Below, piece by piece: positions 7,289 through 15,003 of a DNA stretch of 21,430 bases. A model generated the notes under the pieces. It ran no database searches. It was not told the DNA's origin and was given only the letters and a program-made list of their open reading frames with translations. Made by a program: the position numbers and the translations under genes. This DNA is from Polaribacter sp. (GTDB taxonomy: Bacteria; Bacteroidota; Bacteroidia; Flavobacteriales; Flavobacteriaceae), in contig DPRC01000109.1 of assembly GCA_003537695.1 (NCBI GenBank), positions 1 through 21,430 on the forward strand, written 5' to 3'. The first letter of the stretch is position 1. Each line of letters begins with the position of its first letter.

Positions 7289-9586
7289 TTAAAAATCTGT
7301 ATCTTCTTCTGGCAGTACTTCTTTTGGCTCTTCCCCTTCTTCTCCCTCTTCACCTTCCACTACTAGTTCCTCGTTACAATTAATGTTTATTGAGAGGTTT
7401 TCTGGCTTTTCAAATTCTTCTGCGCTAATTTCCAAACTTTCATCAGCATAACATTTTTTCATAAATAAGGCCCAAGAAGGTAAAGACATTGTTGCCCCTT
7501 GTCCTTTTCCAATTCCCTCAAAATGAGTTGCTCTGTCCTCTCCACCCGTCCAAACTCCAGTGGCTAAATTTGGAACCATGCCCATAAACCAGCCATCAGA
7601 CTGATTTTGCGTAGTTCCTGTTTTACCCGCAATTGCATTTTTAAATTCATAAGGGTACCCCGTAACATATGCCGGTTTTTCCCATGGTAAACGCAATCGA
7701 ATCCCAGAACCAGATTGCGTAACGCCCTCTAATAAATTCAACACTACATAGGCAGACTCTTCGCTTAAAACTTCTTCTGTTTTTGGTGTAAATTCCTCTA
7801 AAACGGTTCCATTCTTATCTTCAATTCTAGTAATAATCATTGGACTTACCCGCAAACCGCTATTCGCAAAAGTAGAATACGCACTTACCATCTCTAATAG
7901 TGACAATTCTACCGCTCCCAAGGCAATGGAAGGGTTTGCTGGTACATAACTTTCTATCCCAGCAGCTTTTGCCAAACGGACTACATTTTCTGGAGAAACC
8001 ATGTCTATTAATCTGGCAGACATAGTATTTACGGAGCCTGCCAAACCTTCTTTCAAAGTTAGCATTCCACCATACTTCTCGCCAGAATTCTTTGGAGTCC
8101 ATTCTTCAGGGATTCCGTATTTCCCTTTGCGGATTGTATATGGAATGTTCGGAAAGGTATCACAAGGAGATAACTTTAATTGATTTATTGCGGTTGCATA
8201 TACAAAGGGTTTAAAAGTAGATCCTACTTGTCTTTTTTGCTGCGCAACTGCATCAAATTTAAAATTTTTATAATCAATACCGCCAACCCATGCTTTAATA
8301 TGTCCCGTCTGCGGCTCTATAGACAATAATCCCGAGCGTAAAAAGTGTTTATAATACCGCAAAGAGTCATAAGGTGACATGATTGTGTCTAGCGCTCCTT
8401 TATAAGAAAACACCTTCATTTTTATTTTCTTTTTAAAGACTGCTTCTATATATTTTGACGACTTTCCTGCAAGCTTTAGACGTTTATATCTGGACGAATT
8501 CTTTTTAGCCCTATTTATAATTTTATCGATCTCACTTTTTTCGAGTTCATAAAAAGGGGCGTCTTTGTTGTTCTTTTGTTCTTTAAAAAAATATTTTTGT
8601 AAATTAGACATGTGCTCATCGATTGCTTCTTCCGCATATTGCTGCATTCTAGAGTCTAAGGTTACAAATATTTTTAAACCATCCTCAAAAATATTATACT
8701 GTTCTCCATTGGGCTTTGGGTGTTCTTGAACCCAAGTACGCATCAATTTTTGCAGGTGCCCTCTGAAATAAGTAGCGGAACCATCTTTATGACTTTCCTT
8801 GTGAATGTCTAAACCCAGTGCTAATTTTTGCAATGAATCTTTTTCAACCTCCGTCATAAAAGCACTCCGTGTCATCTGCTTTAATACTACATTTCTACGT
8901 TGTTTTACTTTTGCCGCTCTTCTCAAAGGATTAAAATAAGAAGAGTTTTTTAGCATCCCAACTAGCATTGCAGATTGATTTACTTCTAATTCTTTCGGTT
9001 CCTTTCCAAAGTAAATTCTTGCTGCAGAACGAATTCCTACTGCTTGATTTAAAAAATCATATTTATTCAAATACATAGCAATAATCTCATTCTTGGTATA
9101 TTGCCGCTCTAGTTTAATTGCAACCACCCATTCTTTTGCTTTTTGAAGTACTCTTTTAAGAATGTTTTTTGAAGCTCTTCCTGTAAACAACATCTTAGCT
9201 AATTGCTGTGTTATTGTGCTTGCACCACCACTTCCTGGCTTTAAAATAGCTCTTGCAGTTCCTTTAAAATCGATGCCTGAATGTTCGTAAAAGCGTTCGT
9301 CTTCAGTTGCAACTAGTGCGTTCACTAAATTAACTGGCAACTCCTTAAAATGGATGGCTGTTCTATTTTCTGTAGCATATTTTCCAATCGTTTTTCCGTC
9401 TATAGAAATAACCTCTGTTGCTAAGTTTGTTTGTGGATTTTCTAATTCTTCAAAAGAAGGCAGAGTGTCAAAAGGATCCCAAGCAGTGTATAAAAACAAT
9501 ACTAAGACAATCGTAAAACCGCCTAAGATAATTCCCCAGAACCATTTTAAATAATTCTTAAAACTTGGTTTTTTTTTCTTTGCCAT
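7289..9586 (-). CDS. Class A penicillin-binding protein (PBP1A-type transglycosylase/transpeptidase)
   Basis: Bifunctional peptidoglycan synthase anchored in the inner membrane. The 765-residue protein has a cytoplasmic basic N-terminus, one membrane helix (about 13-35) and a GT51 glycosyltransferase domain. In that domain are the motifs EDERFYEHSG (catalytic Glu95), GGASTITQQLAK and KEWVVAIKLE. A penicillin-binding transpeptidase domain follows, with GSTFKPF (nucleophile Ser456, Lys459), SVN at 518-520 and KTGTT at 655-659. A lysine-rich linker (about 330-400) separates the two domains. The C-terminus is an acidic tail (about 744-765) rich in E and G. Its ATG overlaps the gldH stop as TAATG, so it is translationally coupled. 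The family is certain; which paralog number it corresponds to in other species is not. Confidence 0.95.
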   Translation of the reverse strand: MAKKKKPSFKNYLKWFWGIILGGFTIVLVLFLYTAWDPFDTLPSFEELENPQTNLATEVISIDGKTIGKYATENRTAIHFKELPVNLVNALVATEDERFYEHSGIDFKGTARAILKPGSGGASTITQQLAKMLFTGRASKNILKRVLQKAKEWVVAIKLERQYTKNEIIAMYLNKYDFLNQAVGIRSAARIYFGKEPKELEVNQSAMLVGMLKNSSYFNPLRRAAKVKQRRNVVLKQMTRSAFMTEVEKDSLQKLALGLDIHKESHKDGSATYFRGHLQKLMRTWVQEHPKPNGEQYNIFEDGLKIFVTLDSRMQQYAEEAIDEHMSNLQKYFFKEQKNNKDAPFYELEKSEIDKIINRAKKNSSRYKRLKLAGKSSKYIEAVFKKKIKMKVFSYKGALDTIMSPYDSLRYYKHFLRSGLLSIEPQTGHIKAWVGGIDYKNFKFDAVAQQKRQVGSTFKPFVYATAINQLKLSPCDTFPNIPYTIRKGKYGIPEEWTPKNSGEKYGGMLTLKEGLAGSVNTMSARLIDMVSPENVVRLAKAAGIESYVPANPSIALGAVELSLLEMVSAYSTFANSGLRVSPMIITRIEDKNGTVLEEFTPKTEEVLSEESAYVVLNLLEGVTQSGSGIRLRLPWEKPAYVTGYPYEFKNAIAGKTGTTQNQSDGWFMGMVPNLATGVWTGGEDRATHFEGIGKGQGATMSLPSWALFMKKCYADESLEISAEEFEKPENLSININCNEELVVEGEEGEEGEEPKEVLPEEDTDF

Positions 9587-10086
9587 TATTTATTTATTTT
9601 CTCAATACTGAAACCAACATCTTGAATACCTTTTAAAAACTCTACGCCATTCACGGCGCCATTTCTTCTCATAGCATGTCTTATCTCTAGCGAATATGCT
9701 CCTGAGCGCGGAAAAACTTTACGTTCCTTATAAAATAATTTATTTTCTTTTACTTCTGAAAAACCCTCGCCTAAAAATTTTCCTGAAGCAGTTGTCATCT
9801 CGTATTGTAAAGTATCTATGACCACCATATTATTCGAAAGTTTTAGTGCTGTAATCAAATACAAGTTACTAAACTCATATGCTTTATTATTTCTAATATG
9901 AATAAATAAGTTTTTAGGGACTATCGTATCCTTTACCTCAAAATTAAAGATAATGCGCTCTTCAAATTTCCAAGAGCTATTTTCTAATGTTTTGTATTGA
10001 TTAAATTCTGAATGATCTCCGCAAGAAATCATCAAACTCAAAAGTAAAAAAAAGACGAACCATTTATTTTTCTGAATCGCTTCCAT
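9586..10086 (-). CDS. gldH: Gliding motility lipoprotein GldH
   Basis: A 166-residue predicted lipoprotein matching GldH, which is required for surface gliding in Flavobacterium johnsoniae, where Gld proteins support the motility apparatus and the linked type IX secretion system. The signal peptide ends in L-M-I-S-C with lipidated Cys22. The rest is a compact domain rich in beta-type segments. The open frame continues 90 codons upstream to 10356, but that part is the antisense-free out-of-frame reading of the ricT tail and is low-complexity. The ATG at 10086, just before the signal peptide, is the right start. It overlaps the ricT 3' end by 23 bp, and its stop overlaps the PBP start (TAATG). 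Identification is from memory of the family and the PSP1-gldH-PBP gene order. Confidence 0.85.
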   Translation of the reverse strand: MEAIQKNKWFVFFLLLSLMISCGDHSEFNQYKTLENSSWKFEERIIFNFEVKDTIVPKNLFIHIRNNKAYEFSNLYLITALKLSNNMVVIDTLQYEMTTASGKFLGEGFSEVKENKLFYKERKVFPRSGAYSLEIRHAMRRNGAVNGVEFLKGIQDVGFSIEKINK

Positions 10087-11449
10087 TTTTTGGAGTGTTG
10101 TTATTCCGATTTCTATTGTTGTTCTTTTTTGGTTTGTTTGGTCTCTTCCCTTCACCTGTTGCCTTACTTGCACTGGCATCCGTATTTGATTTTGGTCTTG
10201 GTTTTGTCCTGTTCTGCTGCGGTCTATTTTGCTGGCCAGCCTGTGGTTTATTTCTGGGATTTGGTTTTTGTTGTGCCCCAGAAGCCATAGCGTTTGCCGG
10301 TTTTTTCTTGTTATTATTTTTATTTCTTCTTCGTTTATTTGTTTTAGGTGCATCAAAACGCGTTAGGCTATCTTGCCCAACAGCATCTTCAAAATCCACT
10401 TTTATTGGCACTTCAATATCCGATTCGTACTCCTCTAACGTTGGCGATTTTTCATTATTCTTGTTGAGGTCAATAATTTCTAAAACCTGGGATAATGTTA
10501 AACGGAACCACTTGAAACGCTCTTCTTTATAAGTATACCAAAGGTGATTTTTAAAGATATCCATCTTTATAAAAACAGCTTCTCCTTTTTCTGTTTTCAA
10601 CACTAAATCTTGCTTTGGAAACGTTTTTAAAGCATCTAAATAGGTGTCTAATTCAAAATTCAAACAGCACTTTAACTTTCCACATTGCCCAGCCAGTTTC
10701 AAAGGGTTTAACGACAACTGTTGATATCGTGCAGCAGATGTTGATACTTTCCTGAAATCTGTCAACCAAGTAGAACAGCACAATTCTCTACCACAAGAAC
10801 CGATGCCACCTAATCGAGCAGCCTCTTGCCTTGCACCAACCTGTTTCATTTCTATACGAATAGAAAATGCACTTGCTAAATCTCTAATTAATTGTCTAAA
10901 ATCTACTCTTGTTTCTGCCGTATAATAAAAAATTGCCTTGTTACCGTCCCCTTGGTACTCGACATCCGATAGTTTCATCTGCAAACCTAAACGGCCCAAT
11001 ATCTCTCTTCCTCTCTTTTGAGTTTCTTCTTCTTTAGCTCTAGATTGCTGCCAAATATCGATATCTCTTTGTGATGCTTTTCTGTAAATCTTTTTTACAT
11101 CTTCATGATCTTCGGTGATTTTGCGTTTTTTCATTTGCACTCTCACCAATTCTCCTGCCAAAGAAACGGTACCGATATCATGTCCTGGAGACCCTTCTAC
11201 CGCAACAATATCTCCCATTGTAATCGTTAAGTTTTCTGGGTTTTTGTAAAAATGTTTTCTACCATTTTTAAAACGCACTTCAAAAATATTGAAACGCTCT
11301 TGCCCACTTGGCAATGTCATATTTGACAACCAGTCAAAAACGGCTAATTTATTACTACCACTACCACAGGTTCCTGACCCACAATTCCCGTTACTTTTAC
11401 AACCTTTTGGTACGCCATTTTCTGTTGTACCACAACTTCCACATGCCAT
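10064..11449 (-). CDS. ricT: PSP1 domain protein, RicT/YaaT-like
   Basis: A 461-residue cytoplasmic protein related to Bacillus RicT (YaaT), which with RicA and RicF binds Fe-S clusters and affects RNA processing. The PSP1 core covers about 50-330. It contains six cysteines arranged C219-X4-C224-C225 and C256-X4-C261-C262, the layout used for cluster binding in RicT. Two additions are notable. The N-terminal 32 residues hold five cysteines (3, 6, 17, 23, 28) in a glycine-rich context. The last about 95 residues (from 366) form a disordered tail rich in N, K, R, P and Q, typical of RNA-contacting tails. RicA and RicF partners are not in this window. The gene heads the gldH-PBP operon. Core identity is secure; function in this phylum is inferred. 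Confidence 0.88.
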   Translation of the reverse strand: MACGSCGTTENGVPKGCKSNGNCGSGTCGSGSNKLAVFDWLSNMTLPSGQERFNIFEVRFKNGRKHFYKNPENLTITMGDIVAVEGSPGHDIGTVSLAGELVRVQMKKRKITEDHEDVKKIYRKASQRDIDIWQQSRAKEEETQKRGREILGRLGLQMKLSDVEYQGDGNKAIFYYTAETRVDFRQLIRDLASAFSIRIEMKQVGARQEAARLGGIGSCGRELCCSTWLTDFRKVSTSAARYQQLSLNPLKLAGQCGKLKCCLNFELDTYLDALKTFPKQDLVLKTEKGEAVFIKMDIFKNHLWYTYKEERFKWFRLTLSQVLEIIDLNKNNEKSPTLEEYESDIEVPIKVDFEDAVGQDSLTRFDAPKTNKRRRNKNNNKKKPANAMASGAQQKPNPRNKPQAGQQNRPQQNRTKPRPKSNTDASASKATGEGKRPNKPKKNNNRNRNNNTPKNGSDSEK

Positions 11450-11639
11450 GTGATTTATATTTTATTATAGTTGGTTGGGTGTTGTTAATTATTAGTGCAT
11501 TGCTGCTAAAAATTAACTTTTAAAAATCAACCACTATTTTGAGTTCATAATTTGATTATCAAGTTGCTATAAAAAAGCAATTTCACAAAGTCTAATCAGC
11601 TAAGATATGAAATCTGACTGAGAAGTGAAAGGGATTTTT
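11450..11639. other. Intergenic region upstream of ricT
   Basis: About 190 bp of non-coding AT-rich DNA that must hold the promoter of the ricT-gldH-PBP operon. The best -7 candidate on the minus strand is AGACTTTG (11593-11586), one mismatch from TAnnTTTG, which would leave a leader of about 130 nt. A small imperfect hairpin (GTTGC with GCAAT, near 11563-11582) lies in that leader. I see no reading frame or known RNA here. Confidence 0.4.
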
Positions 11640-11645
11640 TTGACA

Positions 11646-11672
11646 AAAAAAACCTCAAATTGAGGTTTCTAA
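11646..11672 (-). terminator. Rho-independent terminator of trhO
   Basis: On the minus strand AAACCTCA and TGAGGTTT form an 8-bp stem with a 3-nt AAT loop (11650-11668), followed by a run of T (complement of the A-run at 11644-11652). It lies about 20 bp beyond the trhO stop codon. Confidence 0.85.
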
Positions 11673-11690
11673 TTTTTAAATCATTCGTGG

Positions 11691-12722
11691 TTATTTCTTG
11701 AATTTCAAAACTTCACTTCTTCCTTTTTTGAAGATTTTATTACTATTTCCTTTTCCTCTTCGCAATTCTTTTTGCGCTTCAGAAGACAATTGAATTACGT
11801 CTTGACACTTCACAGAACAGGTGTTCTCCATCGTCTCAGAGCATGCATCGCATTGAATAAATAACAAGTGACAACCGTCATTTGCACAATTTGTGTGCGT
11901 ATCAGAGGGTGCTCCACATTGATGACAGCTAGCAACTACATCCTCTGTGATTTTCTCTGCTCTCCTGTGGTCAAATACAAAGTTTTTTCCAATAAATTTA
12001 TTTTCGATTCCTTCCGCTTTCACCTGTCGGGTATATTCAATAATACCTCCTTCTAATTGAAAAACATTTTTGAACCCTTTGTGCTTGTAGTATGCAGATG
12101 CTTTTTCACAACGAATCCCACCCGTGCAGTACATCAATAAATTCTTATCCTCTTTGTTCTCTTTCAAATCCTCCTCAATAACATCTAGAGAAGCTCTAAA
12201 GGTATCAACGTCAGGAGTCACTGCTCCTTCAAAATGACCAATTTCACTTTCATAATGGTTCCTCATGTCTACACAAACGGTATCAGGGTCTGCCAACATC
12301 GTATTAAACTCCTCAGCATTTAAATGCACTCCTCTATTGGTAACATCGAAAGTTTCATCCTTTAAACCATCTGCAACAATTTTATTTTTCACTTTAATTT
12401 TTAGCTTTAAGAACGATTTGTTGTCGTGTGCTAAAGCAACATTCAAGCGGATGTCTCTCAAAAAAGGGATATTATCTAACTGATTTTTTAAACTATATAA
12501 GTTTTCGGAGGGCACTGATAACTGTGCATTTATTCCTTCAAAAGAAACATAAATTCTTCCTAAAATATCTAAAGCATTCCACTCTAAAAATAATTTATCT
12601 CTAAATAATTGTGGAGTTTCTATCTTAAAGTACTGATAGAAGGATACTGTAATACGGTCTTTACCGGCTTCATCTATTAAAGCAGCGCGCTCAATGGCAC
12701 TTAACTTATTGTACAGTTGCAT
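11691..12722 (-). CDS. trhO: tRNA uridine-34 hydroxylase, rhodanese family (TrhO/YceA)
   Basis: O2-dependent hydroxylase that makes 5-hydroxyuridine at the wobble position of tRNAs, the first step toward cmo5U/mo5U. The 343-residue protein has the YceA N-terminal domain (ferredoxin-like, about 25-115). The rhodanese domain (about 135-235) contains the active loop M-Y-C-T-G-G-I-R-C-E-K, with Cys199 and Cys205. A C-terminal segment has eight cysteines (266, 269, 279, 284, 291, 294, 302, 306), probably metal-binding. Length is as expected. It is a single-gene unit with its own promoter and terminator, divergent from asd. Confidence 0.93.
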   Translation of the reverse strand: MQLYNKLSAIERAALIDEAGKDRITVSFYQYFKIETPQLFRDKLFLEWNALDILGRIYVSFEGINAQLSVPSENLYSLKNQLDNIPFLRDIRLNVALAHDNKSFLKLKIKVKNKIVADGLKDETFDVTNRGVHLNAEEFNTMLADPDTVCVDMRNHYESEIGHFEGAVTPDVDTFRASLDVIEEDLKENKEDKNLLMYCTGGIRCEKASAYYKHKGFKNVFQLEGGIIEYTRQVKAEGIENKFIGKNFVFDHRRAEKITEDVVASCHQCGAPSDTHTNCANDGCHLLFIQCDACSETMENTCSVKCQDVIQLSSEAQKELRRGKGNSNKIFKKGRSEVLKFKK

Positions 12723-12754
12723 GCTATACGTTTTAGGTTAAACTTAAAATTTTT

Positions 12755-12782
12755 CAAAGGTAATCAAATAATTAAAAAACAA
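12755..12782 (-). promoter_or_regulatory. trhO promoter (TTG-N17-TACCTTTG)
   Basis: On the minus strand TTG (12782-12780) and TACCTTTG (12762-12755) are separated by 17 nt, a full match to the two-part Bacteroidota promoter. The expected start is near 12749, giving a leader of roughly 25-30 nt before the ATG at 12722. Confidence 0.65.
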
Positions 12783-12910
12783 TTCTTGTAAGAGCGCCTA
12801 AAAATGATGTAATCCCGTTTAATTTTAAACACTAGAATTTTATTTATACAAATTTTAAACTTTCAGCGATTTAGACCTCTTTATGCAAAAGACTTCTTTC
12901 TTTTTTTTAG

Positions 12911-12918
12911 CATCTTTG
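12911..12918 (+). promoter_or_regulatory. Possible asd promoter -7 box
   Basis: CATCTTTG differs from TAnnTTTG at the first base only and lies 20 nt before the asd ATG. No clear TTG is found 17-23 nt upstream; the stretch before it is a long T-run. Weak but the best candidate in the 216-bp divergent gap between trhO and asd. Confidence 0.4.
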
Positions 12919-12938
12919 TAATCTATAAAAATAAATAA

Positions 12939-13928
12939 ATGAAAATAGCTGTAGTTGGGGCAACTGGAATGGTTGGAACGGTCATGTTAAAAATTTTAGA
13001 AGAGCGTAATTTACCGATAACGGAGCTCATCCCAGTTGCTTCTGCTAGGTCTGCTGGAAAAAAAGTATCCTATAAAGGAAAAGACCATATAATAGTGGCT
13101 CTAGAAGATGCCTTAAAAATGAAACCAGACATCGCGTTGTTTTCTGCTGGTGGTGATACTTCTTTAGAATGGGCACCAAAATTTGCGAAGGTTGGCACTA
13201 CTGTAATTGATAATTCTTCTGCTTGGAGAATGGATCCCACAAAAAAGTTGGTAGTTCCCGAGATTAATGGCAATGTTTTAACCAAGGAAGATAAAATTAT
13301 AGCAAATCCTAACTGCTCTACAATTCAGTTAGTAGCCGCTTTAGCGCCGCTACATTTAAAATACAAAATGAAGCGAGTCGTTATTTCTACCTACCAATCT
13401 GTCTCAGGTTCAGGAATAAAAGCAGTGCAACAATTAGACAATGAAGAAGCTGGTATTGAAGGAGAAATGGCATATCCACATAAAATTGGTAGAAACGCAA
13501 TACCTCATTGTGATGTTTTCTTAGAAAATGGATATACCAAAGAGGAAATGAAGTTGGTAAAAGAACCAAAGAAAATTTTAGGTGATACTTCTTTTTCTGT
13601 AACTGCAACTGCAGTAAGAATTCCTACTGCTGGCGGGCATTCTGAGGCTGTTAATGTGCAGTTTAAAAATGATTTTGACCTCTCCGAAGTGCGTCAGATT
13701 TTAGCCAATACTCCAGGAATTATTGTCCAAGATGATCTTGCAAATAACCTCTACCCAATGCCTATTACTGCGCAGCACAAAGACGAAGTCTTTGTTGGAA
13801 GAATTAGAAGGGATGAATCTCAAGAAAATACCTTAAATTTGTGGATTGTTGCAGACAACCTCAGAAAAGGTGCTGCCACAAACACCATTCAAATAGCTGA
13901 ATATTTGATTGAAAATAATTTAGTTTAA
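12939..13928 (+). CDS. asd: Aspartate-semialdehyde dehydrogenase
   Basis: NADPH-dependent reduction of aspartyl phosphate to aspartate semialdehyde, the branch step to lysine/diaminopimelate, threonine and methionine. The 329-residue protein has the dinucleotide motif VGATGMVG at 6-13, the catalytic cysteine in NPNCST (Cys126), QSVSGSG at 153-159 and the AGGHSE block with catalytic His234. Length and motifs fit the family without gaps. It is followed after 8 bp by the oxidoreductase gene, so the two are probably one transcript. Diaminopimelate from this pathway feeds the peptidoglycan enzymes encoded nearby, though no regulatory link is visible. Confidence 0.96.
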   Translation: MKIAVVGATGMVGTVMLKILEERNLPITELIPVASARSAGKKVSYKGKDHIIVALEDALKMKPDIALFSAGGDTSLEWAPKFAKVGTTVIDNSSAWRMDPTKKLVVPEINGNVLTKEDKIIANPNCSTIQLVAALAPLHLKYKMKRVVISTYQSVSGSGIKAVQQLDNEEAGIEGEMAYPHKIGRNAIPHCDVFLENGYTKEEMKLVKEPKKILGDTSFSVTATAVRIPTAGGHSEAVNVQFKNDFDLSEVRQILANTPGIIVQDDLANNLYPMPITAQHKDEVFVGRIRRDESQENTLNLWIVADNLRKGAATNTIQIAEYLIENNLV

Positions 13929-13936
13929 TTACATTT

Positions 13937-14983
13937 ATGGCAGAATTTCACGAGGTACATATACAAGAAATAAAGCAAGAAGCCGCAGATGCGGTTTCTG
14001 TGGTATTTAAGATTCCTGAAAGTTTAAAGGCAACTTTTAACTTCATTTCGGGGCAATATATTACGTTACAGCAAGAAATAAACAATGAAGTAACTCGAAG
14101 AGCATATTCCATTTGTTCCACCCCGGAAAGTGGTGAACTTAGAGTCGCGATTAAAAAAGTAGAAAAAGGAGTTTTCTCTAGTTACGTAGTTTCCGATTTA
14201 AAAGTAGGGGACACCATCGAAATTGCGCCTCCTGAAGGGCGTTTTTTATTAAGGCCTGAAGCACATAAAAATTATCTAGGTTTTGCTGCTGGCTCTGGAA
14301 TTACACCAATTTTATCGATGTTAAAATCTACTTTAAACACAGATACCACGGCTACATTTACGCTGATATATGGTAATAAGTCGATTTCAGATACTATCTT
14401 TTTTGAAGAATTAAACAACTTAAAAGAAACCTACTCTGACCGTTTTAAGCTGCACTATATCTACAGTAGAGCAGAAGTAATAAACAGTTTACGCGGAAGA
14501 ATTGACGGCAACGTAACCAACTATTTCGTAAAAAACATGTACAAGGAAACCTCTTTTGATGCGGCCTTTTTGTGCGGACCAGAAGAAATGATTAAAAATG
14601 TTTCTAAAGCTCTGGAAAATAATAAAATTCCAAAAGAAAATATTCATTTTGAATTATTTACTGCGACTGTTGATGAAGACAAGGTAGCACAAGTAAAAGA
14701 AGGAACTACGGAAGTAACGGTGCTGCTAGACGATGAAACCCATACGTTTACCATGGAGCAAACAGACGATCTTTTAGCAGCAAACTTGCGCAACAACATT
14801 GATGCTCCGTACTCTTGTCAAGGTGGGGTTTGTAGCTCTTGTTTGGCGAAAGTTATAGAAGGAAAAGCCGTCATGGTAAAAAATTCTATTTTAACAGATG
14901 GTGAAATTGAAGAGGGTCTTATTTTAACTTGTCAAGCCCATCCAACAACTTCTAAAATTACGATTGATTTTGATGATGTATAA
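13937..14983 (+). CDS. FAD/[2Fe-2S] ferredoxin reductase (PaaE-like)
   Basis: A 348-residue electron-transfer flavoprotein that would pass electrons from NAD(P)H through FAD to a plant-type [2Fe-2S] cluster. The N-terminal FAD domain has RRAYSICS at 54-61. The nucleotide domain has GSGITPI at 119-125 and CGPEEMI at 213-219. The C-terminal ferredoxin domain (about 255-348) carries the cluster cysteines C294-X4-C299-X2-C302 and C332. The domain order is that of PaaE, the reductase of phenylacetyl-CoA epoxidase. No paaABCD or other oxygenase lies in the window, so the electron acceptor is unknown. It sits 8 bp after asd. Confidence 0.88.
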   Translation: MAEFHEVHIQEIKQEAADAVSVVFKIPESLKATFNFISGQYITLQQEINNEVTRRAYSICSTPESGELRVAIKKVEKGVFSSYVVSDLKVGDTIEIAPPEGRFLLRPEAHKNYLGFAAGSGITPILSMLKSTLNTDTTATFTLIYGNKSISDTIFFEELNNLKETYSDRFKLHYIYSRAEVINSLRGRIDGNVTNYFVKNMYKETSFDAAFLCGPEEMIKNVSKALENNKIPKENIHFELFTATVDEDKVAQVKEGTTEVTVLLDDETHTFTMEQTDDLLAANLRNNIDAPYSCQGGVCSSCLAKVIEGKAVMVKNSILTDGEIEEGLILTCQAHPTTSKITIDFDDV

Positions 14984-14998
14984 ATTTCCGTATTTTTG
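14970..14998 (+). promoter_or_regulatory. Promoter of the LysE-family gene (TTTTG-N18-TATTTTTG)
   Basis: A full two-part Bacteroidota promoter lies across the end of the reductase gene: TTG (14970-14972, within TTTTG), 18 nt, then the perfect -7 box TATTTTTG (14991-14998). The ATG of the next gene follows only 5 nt later at 15004, so the transcript would be leaderless or nearly so. Confidence 0.65.
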
Positions 14999-15003
14999 CT
15001 AAC

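Noticed and set aside
10087..10356. 90-codon N-terminal extension of gldH
   Set aside because: It is a second-frame reading of the ricT tail. GldH needs its signal peptide at the N-terminus, which begins at the ATG at 10086.
10095..10532. 145-codon plus-strand frame, rich in F and L, opposite the ricT 3' end
   Set aside because: It is the mirror of the ricT low-complexity basic tail (AAC/AAA/CGx codons become leucine- and phenylalanine-rich on the other strand). No start context or family resemblance.
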